NCBI GenBank assembly: GCA_024291935.2 | Contig: CM044306.1 | Span: 24,139,501-24,203,500, forward strand | Direction: 5' to 3' | DNA: 64,000 bases | Source: Okapia johnstoni | Lineage: Eukaryota > Chordata > Mammalia > Artiodactyla > Giraffidae | In this document: one piece after another, positions 1 through 11,097 of the stretch | How positions within the stretch are numbered: position 1 is the first letter of the stretch | How the letters are laid out: the number at the start of each line of letters is the position of its first letter | The notes under the pieces: generated by a model | The model's input: only the letters and a program-made list of their open reading frames with translations | The model's database searches: none | What the model was told of the DNA's origin: nothing | Position numbers and translations under genes: made by a program

Positions 1-185
1 TAATCAATCTGATTTCGGTGTTGGCTATCTGGTGATGTCTATGTGTAGAGTCTTCTCTTGTGTTGTTGGAAGAGGGTGTTTGCTATGACCAGTGTGTTCT
101 CTTGGCAAAACTCTATTAGCCTTTGCCCTGCTTCATTCTGTACTCCAAGGCCAAATTTTCCTGTTACTCCGGGTGTTTCTTTCTT
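1..185 (-). mobile_element. BovB LINE fragment (endonuclease region)
   Basis: The reverse complement reads like the BovB endonuclease region (the stretch around GTATTCTGTACTCCAAGG's complement). The related stretch in the + strand BovB is at about 44330-44450. The copy runs off the left edge. Confidence 0.75.
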
Positions 186-329
186 TTTTAAAATTTTTTA
201 TATAATAGTTTTATTTTAAATTTTAATTCTAGTTATAACTTTAAAAAATTAATGATTTATTTTTATTGGAGGCTAACTACTTTACAATATTGTAGTGGTT
301 TTGCCGTACATGGACATAAATCTGTTCAA
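186..329. other. AT-rich spacer
   Basis: AT-rich sequence between the BovB fragment and the first recognisable retroviral gag. No element or LTR is recognised here. Confidence 0.4.
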
Positions 330-1495
330 CCCTCTAAGGTGAAGTTGCTTGAAATTCTTTTTTGTGCCACTATGTGGCCACAGTATCTTCTAGGGGATAA
401 GGAGCACTGGACTGAAGATGAGAGTTCAAATTACAGTACCATCCTGTTGTTAGTCTTATTCTGCAAAAAGCAAGGAGAATGGACAGAGATCCCCTATGTC
501 CAAATTTTCTTTCAGCTAAAGGAAATAAAGGAACTCTGTCTTAAGTGTGGGATTGATGTATGCCCTAAAAGTGAGACTACTAAACAAATGGTGTTAGGCA
601 CAGACAATCAAGAGAAGAAAGCCCCCCATGAAGGCTCACCTCCCATGGCTCCTGAGTTGCCTGGTGCTCCTTCCTCATTGCGTCCAAAATTACCCCCATA
701 TCTGGGAGCAGCCCCTCCACAAAAGCTGACTCAAGTATGTCCCTTAGTTGAAGCTGGAGGGGAATTCAGACTGACCCAGGTTCATAAGCCCTTCTTCCTC
801 TTAGAACTAAGACAGATCAAGCAAGACCTGGGAAGCTATACAGATGACCCAGGGAAATATATAGATACATTCCAACACATTACCTTGGCCTTTGACTTGA
901 TGTGGAAGGACATCATGGTCATATTTAGTCAAACTTTACTTGACCCTGAGTATGCTAGGGTCTTAAATGAAGCCCAAAAGTATACTACGGGGCTTCACAT
1001 GATAAGCGATAAATAATCTGGTGGGGGAAACTGCAGTCCCCTCCTCAGATCCCAAATGGAACTGTAACGACCCTGAGCATATCTGGGAAAGGGATCATTT
1101 TCTGATTTGTGTAAAGGCAGGACTAAAAGCAGCTATGTCCGGGTTTCAGCAATAACTCGGGAGCCCATGGAGAACACCATTGCCTTTCTGGAAAGGCTAA
1201 AGGAGGCCCTCCAAAAGTTTACCAATCTGTACTTAGACTCTTATGAGGGACAGGTGATTTTAAAGGACAAATTCCTGTCCCAATGTGCATCAGACATAAG
1301 GATAAAGTTTCAACAGCTACAGCAGCAGGACCCTGCTGCCTCTTTAGACAAAATGGTCCAGACAGCCACCAATATCTTTTAAAACAGCTTGCTACAAATG
1401 CCATCAATTGGGACATTGGGTGGCACTCTGCCCCGGGGACCCAAAGCCTCGGGCCAGGTGCCAAGCTTCCCCTCATGATGGTTCAATGGGACTGA
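330..1495 (+). pseudogene. Endogenous retrovirus gag relic (gammaretrovirus-like)
   Basis: The open stretch up to 1016 matches matrix (the MWPQY..GDKEHW type), a Pro-rich p12-like linker with a PPY motif, and the N-terminal half of capsid. A frame change follows. Capsid C-terminal sequence continues to 1382. A CCHC zinc knuckle (C-X2-C-X4-H-X4-C, 1390-1431) is readable in the same frame as the stop at 1381-1383. Order and motifs fit an ERV1-class Gag that is now split by stops and frameshifts and is not expressible as one protein. Confidence 0.8.
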
Positions 1496-1537
1496 AACGA
1501 CCCGCTCCAGCCAGCCCACCTGTCACAGATAACCATC

Positions 1538-1810
1538 ATGGGGCTGGAGCCAAGGGTACAACTAGATGTGGCCGGTAGGTCTGAGAATTTCTTTGTTGAC
1601 ACAGGGGCTACCTACTCTGTCCTGACCTCCTACTCCAGAGCCTTCTCCCTCCAAACCTGTACCATTTGGATACTACAGGAAAAACAATTACAAAAATTTC
1701 CACCCAAGCACTTCTTTGTTGCTGAGATGGACAGATATTTTCCCACCAATATCTGGTGGTTCCTGAGTGTTCTACTCCCTTATTGGGAAGAGACATACTC
1801 ACTAAGCTAG
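1538..1810 (+). pseudogene. Endogenous retrovirus protease relic
   Basis: The frame contains the aspartic protease active-site motif D-T-G-A at 1598-1609, preceded by hydrophobic residues as in retroviral proteases. The reading frame drifts away from the family shortly afterwards, so the gene is broken. It follows the gag relic and precedes RT, the normal retroviral order. Confidence 0.75.
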
Positions 1811-2027
1811 GGACCACCCTTGTGATGGGAAGCTTTTCAGCCCCTAAGAGTCCTGTAGCTCCTGGTTACTACTGAGGAAACTGTTACACCCTCCAATAGA
1901 GAGGGACCAGAAACCATGGGAGGACAAAATTAACCCCCAAGTGTGGGACTAGGGAACTCCTGGATGAGCCCACCAAGCTGACCAGTTATCATTGTCCTCC
2001 CAGATTCCACTCGGTTTCCAAATTGGA

Positions 2028-2700
2028 AACAATACCTGCTCAGAAGTGAAGCTTGGGAAAGACTACAGCCTCTAATAAATAAATTCCTTGCCTGTGGGCT
2101 ATTGGTCCCCACCAATTCACCATATAACACTCCAATCCTCCCTGTAAAGAAAAAGAACAGGACCTGGAGAATGGTTCAAGACCTCCAGATGGTAAATGAA
2201 GCTGTAGTCCCCCTCCATCCCATAGTACCCAATCCCTATGTAATCTTGGGAGAAATCACACCCAGTGCCAAGTGGTTTACTGCCACTTAAGGACTTATTC
2301 TTTTGGATACCATTGGCTAAAGAATCCCAGTACCTTTTTGCCTTCAAGTGGGAGGTTACAGTAGAAAAACACCAACAAGTGACTTGGACAGTGTTACCTC
2401 GGGGGTTCAGAGATAGCCCCCACCTACTTGAACAGGCTCTTAGCCAGGATCTCCTATATCTGGACCTGGGACCTAATGGGAAAATATTACAGTATGTAGA
2501 TGACCTACTAATCTGGTCTCCAGATAAGAAAAAATTGCAACAACATGTAATTCAGGTTCTAAACTTTTGGAAGAGAGAGAATATCAAGTTTCCCATGCTA
2601 AGGCACAGATGGTCCAGATAAAGGCCACTTACCTGGGAGTTCAGATTATACATGGGTCCAGGAGGCTGTCCTCCAGCCCAGTTCAAGTTCAGAGTTTTAT
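2028..2700 (+). pseudogene. Endogenous retrovirus reverse transcriptase relic
   Basis: RT fingers/palm sequence (LVPTNSPYNTPILPVKKK, then WRMVQDLQMVN) runs to a stop at 2288-2290. The palm continues in another frame with LPRGFRDSP and the catalytic Y-V-D-D motif at 2493-2504. Homology fades by about 2700. No RNase H, integrase, env or flanking LTR is recognised, so this is a partial insertion with multiple disruptions. Confidence 0.8.
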
Positions 2701-3004
2701 TTGGTAAAGAAAGTATATCCCCAAGGCGTGAAGGCGAGCCGACCCTGCAGGAGAGACCTCAACCCGTCTCGGCTCCCTCTTTTCATACGTTTTACCTCCT
2801 CCCCACCAGCCCCCAATCCTGAGCCTGCCCTCTGCAAATTAGGGCTAGCACCCATCATCAATCAGAAAGGGGGCCTGTTTGTTTCACCTGAGGTTCTCAC
2901 TCCAGCCCTTGGATTTTTCCTTTGCTCCCTTTCCATGGGCTTTCCCCCTTTTATTGTCTGTCTTTTAGCCACCGCCATTTTGAACTCCTTTTTCTATTCT
3001 AACT
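2701..3004 (+). other. Unclassified stretch between the ERV relic and an L1 tail
   Basis: Pyrimidine-rich sequence with no recognised protein. It could be the upper part of the following L1 3' UTR or retroviral 3' sequence. The 121-residue open frame through it resembles nothing I know. Confidence 0.35.
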
Positions 3005-3192
3005 ACCTGACAGAATTGAATAAACAAGGTTCTACTGTAGAGCACAGGGTATTCGATATCCTGTGACAAACCATAATGGGAAAAAAATGAAAAAGACTGT
3101 ATATATGTGTATAACTAAGTCACTTTACTGTACAGCAGTAATTAACACAATACTATAAACCAATTGTACTTCAACAAAAAATAAGTAAAAAT
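3005..3192 (+). mobile_element. L1 3' end
   Basis: The sequence GGTTCTACTGTAGAGCACAGG, then TATATATGTGTATAACTAAGTCAC, and the CTATAAACCAATTGTACTTCA ending with an A-rich tail are typical of the artiodactyl L1 3' UTR. Confidence 0.8.
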
Positions 3193-3264
3193 TTTAAAAA
3201 GTAACTTAAACCCTAGTAATTACAAAGAGATTTCAAGGCACAAAAGGTGCCCTTCGAATAATAA

Positions 3265-3515
3265 TTGCCAACACTTCCTATGAGAGTATCACTTTCCAGG
3301 CACTGTCTGAGGCACTTTACATGGACTGACTGACTGAATTCTTAAAACAATCTCATGAAGCAGGTGCTATTATAATCTAAATTTTAACAGCTGCGGGTAC
3401 TGAGGCACAGAGATGTTAAATAACTTGTCCAAGTTCACACAGCAGGTAGGGGACAGGAGCAAGCAAGACTCTAGAGTTCATCTTTTGACTAGTATACTCT
3501 ACTGCCTCTTGAAGG
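3265..3515 (-). mobile_element. MIR SINE
   Basis: The reverse complement carries the MIR core: CTGTGTGA-CTTGG-CAAGTTA followed by CTGTGCCTCAGT and a matching downstream half. Strongly diverged. Confidence 0.75.
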
Positions 3516-3609
3516 CATCTGGACAATTTAGAAGATAACCGAGAAGAAATCCATAGCCTTTTAAGTCTGTGCTCCTTTTGCTTAAGTCCTCATCAATGAG
3601 GAACATTTT

Positions 3610-3738
3610 CCCCCCCTTTTTTGGCTGCACCATGCACTTGTGAGCAGTTTGTAAGATTTTAGTTCCCGATCAGGGATTGAACCCTGAGCCCTTAGCAGTG
3701 AGAGAGAAGAGTCCTAACTGCTGGATGGCTAGGGAATT
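3610..3738 (-). mobile_element. CHR-type SINE fragment
   Basis: Antisense copy with 'TTGGCTGCACCATGC', 'GATCAGGGATTGAACCC' and 'TCCTAACTGCTGGA', the diagnostic blocks of the short cetartiodactyl CHR SINE. Confidence 0.75.
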
Positions 3739-4527
3739 CACAGAGATGCAATTCTTGACTGTCAAGTTCAGGCTAAAGTCAGCAAGGCAGTATCCTTGCT
3801 TTACTGTTCAGACTTGGACCTGGTCTTTCCTGACTTTTCTATCTCTTCCATGTTATTCCCATACTCACTAACCTGGACCCTCCCTCCTACACAGGCAGCG
3901 GAGGAGGTGTAGGGCTTTAGATCCAACAGATCCATCCCCTCTGCCTCTTCTCACAAGTCTCGGAGTTCACTTTCTTCATGTGAAAATGAAGCAAACAACG
4001 CTGAAGGTCAGAGATTGTTCTGAGCATCAAACAGTAAAACAAAATGCATTCATTTCTTTCTCCATCAGATAGGCTTTGAATATTAACTATGAGCCAGCTC
4101 CTATGCTAGGAGCTATGGTATACATTGGAGAGGGAAACAGAAGTGGTAATGTTCCCTGTTTTTGGAGGAGTCTTTTTAGGAGAAGGAATAACATGTGAGA
4201 GCTTGAACAACGTTCGAGGCTCCCCAAGGTCATAGCACAATCTGTCAAGTGCCCAATCCTGCACATTCAGAGCTTAATTCTTATTTTCCAGAAAATGACA
4301 CCACTTCCTTTTCCTTGAGATTATGGCAAGCCAGGTGTTGGAGAAGATAATCAAGAGGGTGTGGCCACAGGCCAACCCTTGAGCTAGACCCAGGCAATCG
4401 GAGGCTCCTTGCCTCCTGCCCTATCCTTGGAAAATATACTCTGTACACTATTCCTTCAGTGGGAGCCATTCCAAGCACAGAGCCTTGAGAGAGTAGGGTG
4501 CTGTTGAGACCATCAACAATGCTATAT

Positions 4528-4862
4528 GCGGACTTTCCTGGTAGTCCAGTGGTTAGGAATCCACCTGCCAATGCAGTTGACACAGGTTCGTTCCCTGGTC
4601 CAGGAAGATGACACAGGGCAACTAAGCCCAAGTGCCATAACTACTGAACCCATGGTCTAGAGCCCTCATGCTGCAACTACTGAGCCCATGTGTTGCAACT
4701 ATTGAAGCCTGAGCGCCTACAGCCCATGCTCTACAACAAGAGAAGCCGGCGCAATGAGAAGCTCATGCACCACAAGGAAGAGTAGCCCCCATTTGCTACA
4801 ACGAGAAAAAGCCTGCACACAGCAATGAAGACTCAGCTCAGCCAATACATAAATATACAACA
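4528..4862 (+). mobile_element. CHR-type SINE (long form)
   Basis: It opens with GACTTTCCTGGTAGTCCAGTGG, runs through GACACAGGTTCG (tRNA B-box-like) and the GCAACTACTGAGCCC repeats, and ends A-rich near AATACATAAATA. Confidence 0.8.
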
Positions 4863-5364
4863 ATATATGTGATTGATCCCTATTAAGGCCTCTACATAAT
4901 CTTTAGATTCTGGCAAATGGATGCTGAGATCAGCCTGTCTTGCTGCTACTCAAGACAAGCCTTGTAAATTCTACTGCTTATTAAAATTGCCACCTACCAA
5001 TCTGGAGGGTCTGCATCTTTCTTCAATCTCTCCTTGAATTCCTTGTATAGGGGCCAGTTTTCAAACCAACACCAGGGAGTTTTATTCCTGTTCCTTCAGT
5101 CCTTTGAACAGCTGACTCTTTCCCCATCTTTTTTTTTTTTAATTTCAACATACATTTATTGAGCATCAGCAAGAACTAGATTTGGGGAAGTGGAAGGGCC
5201 AGTGACTATGTGGATGAGAAAACAATCCCACCACTCAAGGCAATCATCCCCTCTGTCGAAGAACAGAGCTTACTCTCAGGTGTGCAAAGTTCTGGAAGTT
5301 GAAAAATAACAAAGATATGGTCCCACTCCTCCGGAGCTAAGCAGTGGCTACTAGGCACCAGCAC

Positions 5365-5549
5365 TTTGGTGAAGTGAAGTGAAAGTCTCTGACTTTTTGT
5401 GACCCCATGGACTATACATCCATGGAATTCTCCAGGCCAGAATACTGGAGTGGGTAGCCATTTCCTTCTTCAGGGGATCTTCCCAACCCAGGGATCAAAC
5501 CCAGGTCTTCCACATTGCAGGTGGATTCTTTACCACCTGGGAAGCCCTT
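5365..5549 (-). mobile_element. Bov-tA SINE
   Basis: The reverse complement shows the tRNA-Glu-like head (GGGCTTCCCAGGTGG) and the BovB-derived tail ending in GACTTTCACTTCACTTCAC. Confidence 0.85.
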
Positions 5550-5574
5550 TGGTAGGGTGTCTGAAATCACTTGA

Positions 5575-6100
5575 CTTTCTTAAGTGTCCACTGATAGAGA
5601 AATGTATAAAGAAAATGTGGTATATATATACAATGGAATATTACTCAGCCATAAAAAGAAGAAATCTTACCCTTTTGCATCAACATAGATGAATCTATGC
5701 TTGAGTTAAATGTCAGAAAGAGAAAAACAAACACCATATGATCTCACTAATATCTAGAATCTAAAAAATAAAACAAAGAGGCAAGGAAAACAAAAGCAGA
5801 TTCATAGATACAGAGAACAAATGAGTGATTGCCAGAGGGGAGGGTTTCAGGGGTGTGTGTGAAATAGGTGAACAGAAATCTCCAGTTATAAATAAATAAG
5901 CCAGGGGATGTATTATACAGCGAAAGGAATGTGGTCAATAACACTGTAATATCCTTGTATGTGGGACAGATAGTTTCTACTCTTACTGCGGTGAGCATTT
6001 CATAATATATGCAGATGTCAAATCACTATGAAGTTGTGCACCTGAAACTAACATAATACTGTACGTCAACTATATTTCAACTGGGAAAAACAAATCATTT
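5575..6100 (+). mobile_element. L1 3' end (ORF2 tail and 3' UTR)
   Basis: It contains ATGGAATATTACTCAGCCAT (the end of L1 ORF2) and the 3' UTR blocks 'CTAATATCTAGAATCTAAAA' and 'CACCTGAAACTAACATAATA'. Confidence 0.85.
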
Positions 6101-6219
6101 GACTTCTCCCCTGAGCACCCCTCCCCTTGGCTAACTCATTGGACCAGGGAGGCAGAGCTGGTTTAATCAACCTTCCAAGAACACTTTTCAGGAGGCTTAG
6201 ATATGGCATCAGGATCTTC

Positions 6220-6362
6220 TGGATGCATCTCAGATCCAAATAGATAAGAGCTCGATTGTCAAAGATAAAGAGTTTGTGTATATAACCGCGTCAATTTTCT
6301 GTGCAACAGTGATTATCACAAGATTATAAATCACCCACACTTCACTAAAAAAGAAAAAAAAA
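6220..6362 (+). mobile_element. Probable L1 3' end fragment
   Basis: 'ATTATAAATCACCCACACTTCACT' followed by an A-rich run resembles the L1 3' terminus. Weak on its own. Confidence 0.4.
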
Positions 6363-6890
6363 AAGAGTTTGGCCTTTGGCCCAGTGACACCAGTGATGGT
6401 GGTGCGTAGATTGGGCACTGGAAGTGGCTGGAATAACCAAGCACAGAGGAGGTCCAAATGACTTAAGAACTTGCTAATTTATCAAAGTGCTGCCAGAAAT
6501 GGGCCTACAGATAGGGAGAAGTGGAGGTCTTGTCACGGTGGTAAAATAGCAACCCCGGCCACCATGAGGAAGCCTCATGTCATCCTGGGAGAGGCTACCC
6601 TCAGGACAACATGGAGTAAGATGTGCTCAGACCTGGTCACCCGTCAGGGCTCCAGGTAGCCTGGAGGGGCTCTTTCTTCACCTCTCAGGGCAGCAGCAAA
6701 CACTGCTTGGCTCTGGGTCTAGACACCCAAGGGACCACAGCCAGACTTTGCCATGGGGAACTGGTGTTTAAGCCCCTGGCTAAATTAAACTGAAAAAGAG
6801 CAAACATCCTTACTTAGGTAACTTTCCCTTCCTGCCAACCACAGAGAATGTATGCTGGAGCCAAAATCACAGGTCGCAATGTTACTGAAC
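6363..6890. other. No feature recognised
   Basis: Mixed-composition sequence with short chance frames. No conserved protein, RNA or repeat is recognised. Confidence 0.4.
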
Positions 6891-7190
6891 AGAAGTTCTT
6901 GTGTCCAATGCACAATGAGGCCAAACTGAGACTTTGGAGTTTGGAGGAAAGAAACATTTATTTCAGGGCCAAGCAAGGAGAAAGAGCAGCTCATGCTCAA
7001 AAATCCTAAACTTCCCAAAGGCGTTCAGGGAAAAGTTTTTATAGAAAAAATTTGGAGTGAAGGCTGCAGAGTTTGTGACTTACTTCTGATTGGCTGGTGG
7101 TGAGGTAACAGGTTGGTGTTACAGGAATTGAGAGGCTGGGACTTGGGACCTGGGACCCTTTGCTGCAGGGCTTGCACCTGGGAAAATGTC
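6891..7190 (-). mobile_element. LTR-like relic, copy 1
   Basis: It starts TGCACAATGAGGCCAAACTG and continues GAGTTTGGAGGAAAGAAACATTTATTTC. The antisense strand carries a polyadenylation signal (AAATAAATG). A diverged relative lies at 19725-20000. The class (an ERV LTR) is inferred. Confidence 0.4.
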
Positions 7191-7439
7191 TCAAGCAACA
7201 AAATACAAAGAAACTAAATTATAAGAGAATAAAACTAACAGCATGCATGCTTGGGGGAAGTTATGGACAACAAGATATAAAAAGACAAAAAAAAAAAGCA
7301 AACCAAAAAACCCAACTGCCACTTCTGAAGAACTGGAAGCAAAAGTAGGGTAATGTGCATGCCCTGCACTCAACACTGACAAAGGGGTGGGCAAACCGTC
7401 TAAGCCATCCCTCAGGCTTGACCCCCTAGACAAACCTCT

Positions 7440-7595
7440 ACCCTCACCCCAAATAAAGAACCAGGTCGTTTCTTATATGGAAGGAGCAAGGTAACTTGTT
7501 ACTTGTTTTCCATTCTCCCCTACTGCAGCAGGGGCCCCAATAAAGCCTTGCCTGAATTTCTTGTCTGATCTTTTATCAATTTCTATTGATAGGAG
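7440..7595 (+). mobile_element. Possible ERV LTR R-U5 fragment
   Basis: The stretch 'CCAATAAAGCCTTGCCTGAATTTCTTGTCTG' looks like an LTR polyadenylation signal followed by R-U5. No matching partner LTR or primer-binding site is seen. Confidence 0.35.
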
Positions 7596-7654
7596 AAGGT
7601 CAAGAACCCTGGAGGACAGCAGAATCTTGGGTTCACTCTGAAGTTACCACCTTC

Positions 7655-8240
7655 ACTTGTTCAGTTCAGTTCAGTTCAGTTGCTCAGTCGTGTCCGGCTC
7701 TTTGCAACCCCATGGACTGCAGCATGCCAGGCTTCCCTGTCCATCACCAACTCCTGGAGTTTACTCAAACTCATGTCCATTGAGTTGGTGATGCCATCCA
7801 ACCATCTCATCCTCTGTCGTCCCCTTCTCCTCCTGCCCTCAATCTTTCCCAGCATCAGGGTCTTTTCAAATGAGTCAGCTCTTCGCATCAGGTGGCCAAA
7901 GTTCTGGAGTTTCAGCTTCATCATCAGTCCTTCCAATGAATATTCAGGACTGATTTCCTTTAGGATGGACTGGTTGGATTTCCTTGTGGTCCAAGGGACT
8001 CTCAAGAGTCTTCTCCAACACCACAGTTCAAGAGCATCAATTCTTCGGTGCTCAGCTTTCTTTATAGTCCAACTCTCATGTCCATACATGACTACTGGAA
8101 AAACCATAGCCTTGACTAGACGGAGCTTTGTTGGCAAAGTAATGTCTCTGCCTTTTAATATGCTGTCTAGGTTGGTCATAACTTTTCTTCCAAAGAGTAA
8201 GCGTCTTTTTATTTTATGGCTGCAGTTACCATCTGCAACT
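7655..8240 (-). mobile_element. BovB LINE, 3' end with ORF2 C-terminus
   Basis: The antisense frame 7676-8179 (167 codons) encodes the BovB C-terminus after the RT domain ([47 protein letters not shown]). The element ends in the (TCAGT)n-type BovB tail at 7660-7680 and is 5' truncated near 8240. It is one of the least disrupted BovB tails here. Confidence 0.9.
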
Positions 8241-8483
8241 TCACCTGGGTGGGGACTTAGTTCCGGTAGACCTCAAAGGTAATTGTTATGTATATTCCCT
8301 GAGGAGGAACCAGGACCTTGTTCATCCAGCACTATAGTTTCTTGATTGTTCCTCCTTTGTTTTTGCACTCCCTATTTCCTTGTTTAAATCTGTCCTTTGG
8401 TACTGAAGGAAGATCAAGAGGCTGAAGACTTTATCCTGCAAATAAGAAACAAGGGACCTGATGAACTATACTCCGATAAAATA

Positions 8484-8520
8484 AAATAATTAAAAATTAA
8501 AAAGAAAGAAAAGAAAGAAA
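8484..8520 (+). repeat. A-rich simple repeat with AAAG units
   Basis: Imperfect AAAG/AAAAT repeats. Confidence 0.7.
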
Positions 8521-8637
8521 TGGGGACTCCAAAAGGCTTTTGTGCCCAGGAGGATTCCACAGGGTCCTGCTCAGTTTCCACAATACTTCTGTGAGGCAAG
8601 AGTCATGGCTAAATAAACCTGGTCCCATCTCCAAGTC

Positions 8638-8845
8638 GGGCTTCCCTGGTGGCTTAGGTGGTAAAGAATATGCCTGCAATGCAGGAGACCTGGGTTCCAT
8701 CCCTAGGTTGAGAAGATCCCGTGGAGAAGGAAATGGCAACCCACTCCAGTATTCTTGCCTGGAGAATTTTATGGACAGAGGAGCTCAGCAGACTACAGTC
8801 CACGGGCTCACAAAAAGTCAGACACTTTCACTTTCGTGTCTAAGT
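8638..8845 (+). mobile_element. Bov-tA SINE
   Basis: Head GGGCTTCCCTGGTGGCTTAGG; BovB-derived tail with GGAGAAGGAAATGGCAACCC; ends in CACTTTCACTTTCG. Confidence 0.88.
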
Positions 8846-9111
8846 TCAGAATAGCTCCCCTCTTAGACAGAACTAGGGGGCAGGTGCAGTACAGCGCACT
8901 GACCTTAGAGATACAACTCCAGGGTGCAAATCTTCACTCAGACGCTGGCAACAAAAGTTTGAACAAGTTGTGAAATCTCTCCCAAGCTGGGTCTTCACAA
9001 CTGCAAAGCGGTACATTATGAGAGTTGAGTAGAATTAAGGAGTACAGTGAAAGCCCTTGGTAAACAATGGGGTGTTTTTACTCCATGTACCTGCAAGTGC
9101 TACAATGTCTT

Positions 9112-9426
9112 GCTGATTACTCTTGTCCAAAAGGAGATCAGTCCTGGGTGTTCATTGGAAGGACTGATGTTGAAGCTGAAACTCCAATACTTTGGCCACC
9201 TTATGCAAAGAGTTGACTCATGGGAAAAGACCCTAATGCTGGGAAGGATTGGGGGCAGGAGGAGAAGGGGACAACAGAGGATGAGATGGCTGGATGGCAT
9301 CACCGACTCGATGGACATGGGTTTGGGTAGACTCCAGGAGTTGGTGATGGACAGGGAGGCCTGGCGTGCAGCGATTCATGGGGTCGCAAAGAGTCGGACA
9401 CAACTGAGCGACTGAACTGAACTGAA
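9112..9426 (+). mobile_element. BovB LINE 3' end
   Basis: The ORF2 C-terminal frame ([20 protein letters not shown], then [15 protein letters not shown]) runs to the stop at 9416-9418, followed by the ACTGAACTGAACTGA tail. 5' truncated. Confidence 0.88.
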
Positions 9427-9429
9427 AAG

Positions 9430-9859
9430 CTCTGAGCTGAATTTGGGACTCACCTCCACCAAGGCTGTAGATCTCTCTGGTTGTAGATCTCTTCCCAGCC
9501 TTTTTGGGTTTCACTGATTGTCTGGGTTTGTTTGATTTTATGTCTGTCTTAAATTCCTTTTTGAAACTTATATGGACAGAAAATTGGTCATTTTGCAATG
9601 GCATTATTAATGCCATTGTTTTGTCTAGTTTAAAACAAGGTTATGTTCGTGATTTAAATACTGGATCATACTAAAATACAATCCAGTCATACTTGAGGTG
9701 AACCATAGGGAGCCGCCCAGCACCGCACCTGGCTGAAAAGGGATGGGTAAATGCTAATTTCACCTGAAATCCACCAGATTCTTCCAGACACAGGCATTAA
9801 GTGGCTGTACAAGGATGTTAGAGGGACTTGACCAACTGCAACTTTCCTCCCCCGATCTT
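9430..9859. other. No feature recognised
   Basis: Single-copy-looking DNA between a BovB tail and the upstream CpG cluster. No gene supported. Confidence 0.4.
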
Positions 9860-10240
9860 TTGCCAGCACCGTTCCGGTGGGGCGGGGGTGTGGAGTGCGG
9901 AGCGCGGTGGAGGCGGGGCAAGACGGATCTCCGCGAACTCAAGTGCGAGCTGGGGGGGGAGGTTGTGACGCTCGTGGACTAGGATGGATACGGTTTCAAT
10001 AGGGCGGAAAGTGAGAGGCCGCGGTCGTAGGGAGGCTAGAGATGGGCGCGGGGATTTTATTCTTTCTGGTGGAGAGGGAGCTCCGTTTACCCACCAAGAA
10101 GTGTCACAGAGATTGGGAAAGACGCGGTGCAAGGACGGGCTCCCACAGTCCGGGGCAGGTGACTCTCACAGGAGAAGGGAAGTGCGGATGCCACTTGAAA
10201 AAACGTTGAGTCCACGCTGTTCTCCACGGAGAGGCCCCCC
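9860..10240. promoter_or_regulatory. Second CpG cluster upstream of B4GALNT2
   Basis: This CpG-rich block carries GC boxes at 9879-9888 and 9912-9918 and lies about 0.6-1 kb upstream of the start codon. MIR and CHR SINEs separate it from the exon 1 island. No coding region is recognised in it; the frames through it on both strands look like by-products of GC richness. It may be a distal promoter, an enhancer, or a first-exon region for a different transcript. Confidence 0.45.
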
Positions 10241-10324
10241 ACCTTTTTTTTTTAATCAACTCGGGTCAACAAGATGAAGTCTGGCCGGCTTGGGGGCTCC
10301 GCGTCCAAGGGACAGAAACTACAC

Positions 10325-10525
10325 CACTCGTCAGGGGCTTCCGAGTCACCCAGACTCCGTTCAAATCCCAGCTCTTCCACTCAGCTGATCACCCTACTTC
10401 GCCTCAGCTTCCCCGTCCTAAAAGTGGGGCTAGTAACTGCACTGGTCTCTTAGGGTTGTTGTGACGAATAAATGGTACCACGTAAATAAAGCGTTTGTGC
10501 CTAGTATCTATCATAGGCAGGGACT
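10325..10525 (+). mobile_element. MIR SINE
   Basis: Core blocks TTCAAATCCCAGCTCTTCCACT, GCCTCAGCTTCCCC and TAGGGTTGTTGTGA in MIR order. It sits between the two CpG clusters. Confidence 0.8.
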
Positions 10526-10544
10526 ATGTCATTACTGTCACCTC

Positions 10545-10655
10545 GGGAATTCCTCGGTGGTCCAGTGGTTAGGACTTTGGAGCTTCCGTTGGAAGGGACA
10601 TTGCGTTCCATCCCTGATGGGGGATCTAAGATCCTAAAAGGTTCAATTGTCCCCC
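10545..10655 (+). mobile_element. CHR-type SINE fragment
   Basis: GGAATTCCTCGGTGGTCCAGTGG and ATCCCTGATGGGGGATCTAAGATCC. It inserted within 250 bases upstream of the B4GALNT2 start. Confidence 0.7.
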
Positions 10656-10864
10656 AAAGACCACAAAGATGCCGGGACACACTGGCGCCAAGCTGTGCTC
10701 AAGACAAGACCCGGGAGATGGGCGGGGGCTGGTGGTGAAGTGGGCGGGTCCGACCCAAGCTCTCGCGGCTTCCTCTACCCCGGGTTGGTGCCTAGGGCTG
10801 GACAATCTGCTGGGAGGCTGCCCGGCTCCACCAGCCCAGGGCGTCCGAGGCGGCGGGATTCGTG

Positions 10865-10878
10865 ATGACTTCGTTCGG
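10865..10878 (+). CDS. B4GALNT2: B4GALNT2 coding exon 1 (start codon, short cytoplasmic tail)
   Basis: The sequence ATG ACT TCG TTC GG followed by the donor GTGAGT encodes M-T-S-F-G. It ends after two bases of a codon, which the C that opens exon 2 completes as Gly. The human short form starts M-T-S-G-G-S-R, so the join MTSFGSRCLW matches it closely. The ATG has G at -3 and lies in a CpG island. Only 14 coding bases are present, so the exon is found by homology and splice phase rather than by length. This exon gives the short-tail isoform, with about seven residues before the membrane anchor. Confidence 0.88.
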
Positions 10879-11097
10879 GTGAGTGTCTCCGGAGCAGAGG
10901 TCAGTCTTGGCCAGCCAGACGCGCCTTCGAGGAGCGGCCAAGTGCCGGGCCCGCGGACGCCAGGGTCATGGGAGGGGGCAGCCGGTCTCTAAATTAAGTC
11001 CAGTCCACCCCCTACCTAGGTGGGGCAGCTAGGAGACAGTGCTTGGGGACGCTGATGGGAACCCTTGCTTGTTCTCGACCGCTGCGCTCCGGGGAAC

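Noticed and set aside
7680..8282. 200-codon + strand open frame
   Set aside because: It is the opposite strand of the BovB C-terminal coding region. The same antisense shadow recurs at every - strand BovB here.
8638..8720. tRNA-like head in this and other SINEs as possible tRNA genes
   Set aside because: These are the tRNA-Glu-derived heads of Bov-tA and CHR SINEs. None folds as a complete cloverleaf with CCA-ready ends.
9818..10277. Overlapping open frames on both strands of the upstream CpG cluster
   Set aside because: Stop codons are rare in GC-rich DNA. No homology, and neither frame splices in phase to exon 2 with a visible donor.
10669..10992. 107-codon open frame across B4GALNT2 exon 1
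   Set aside because: It is in a different frame from the MTSFG start and reads through the exon 1 donor. No homology.
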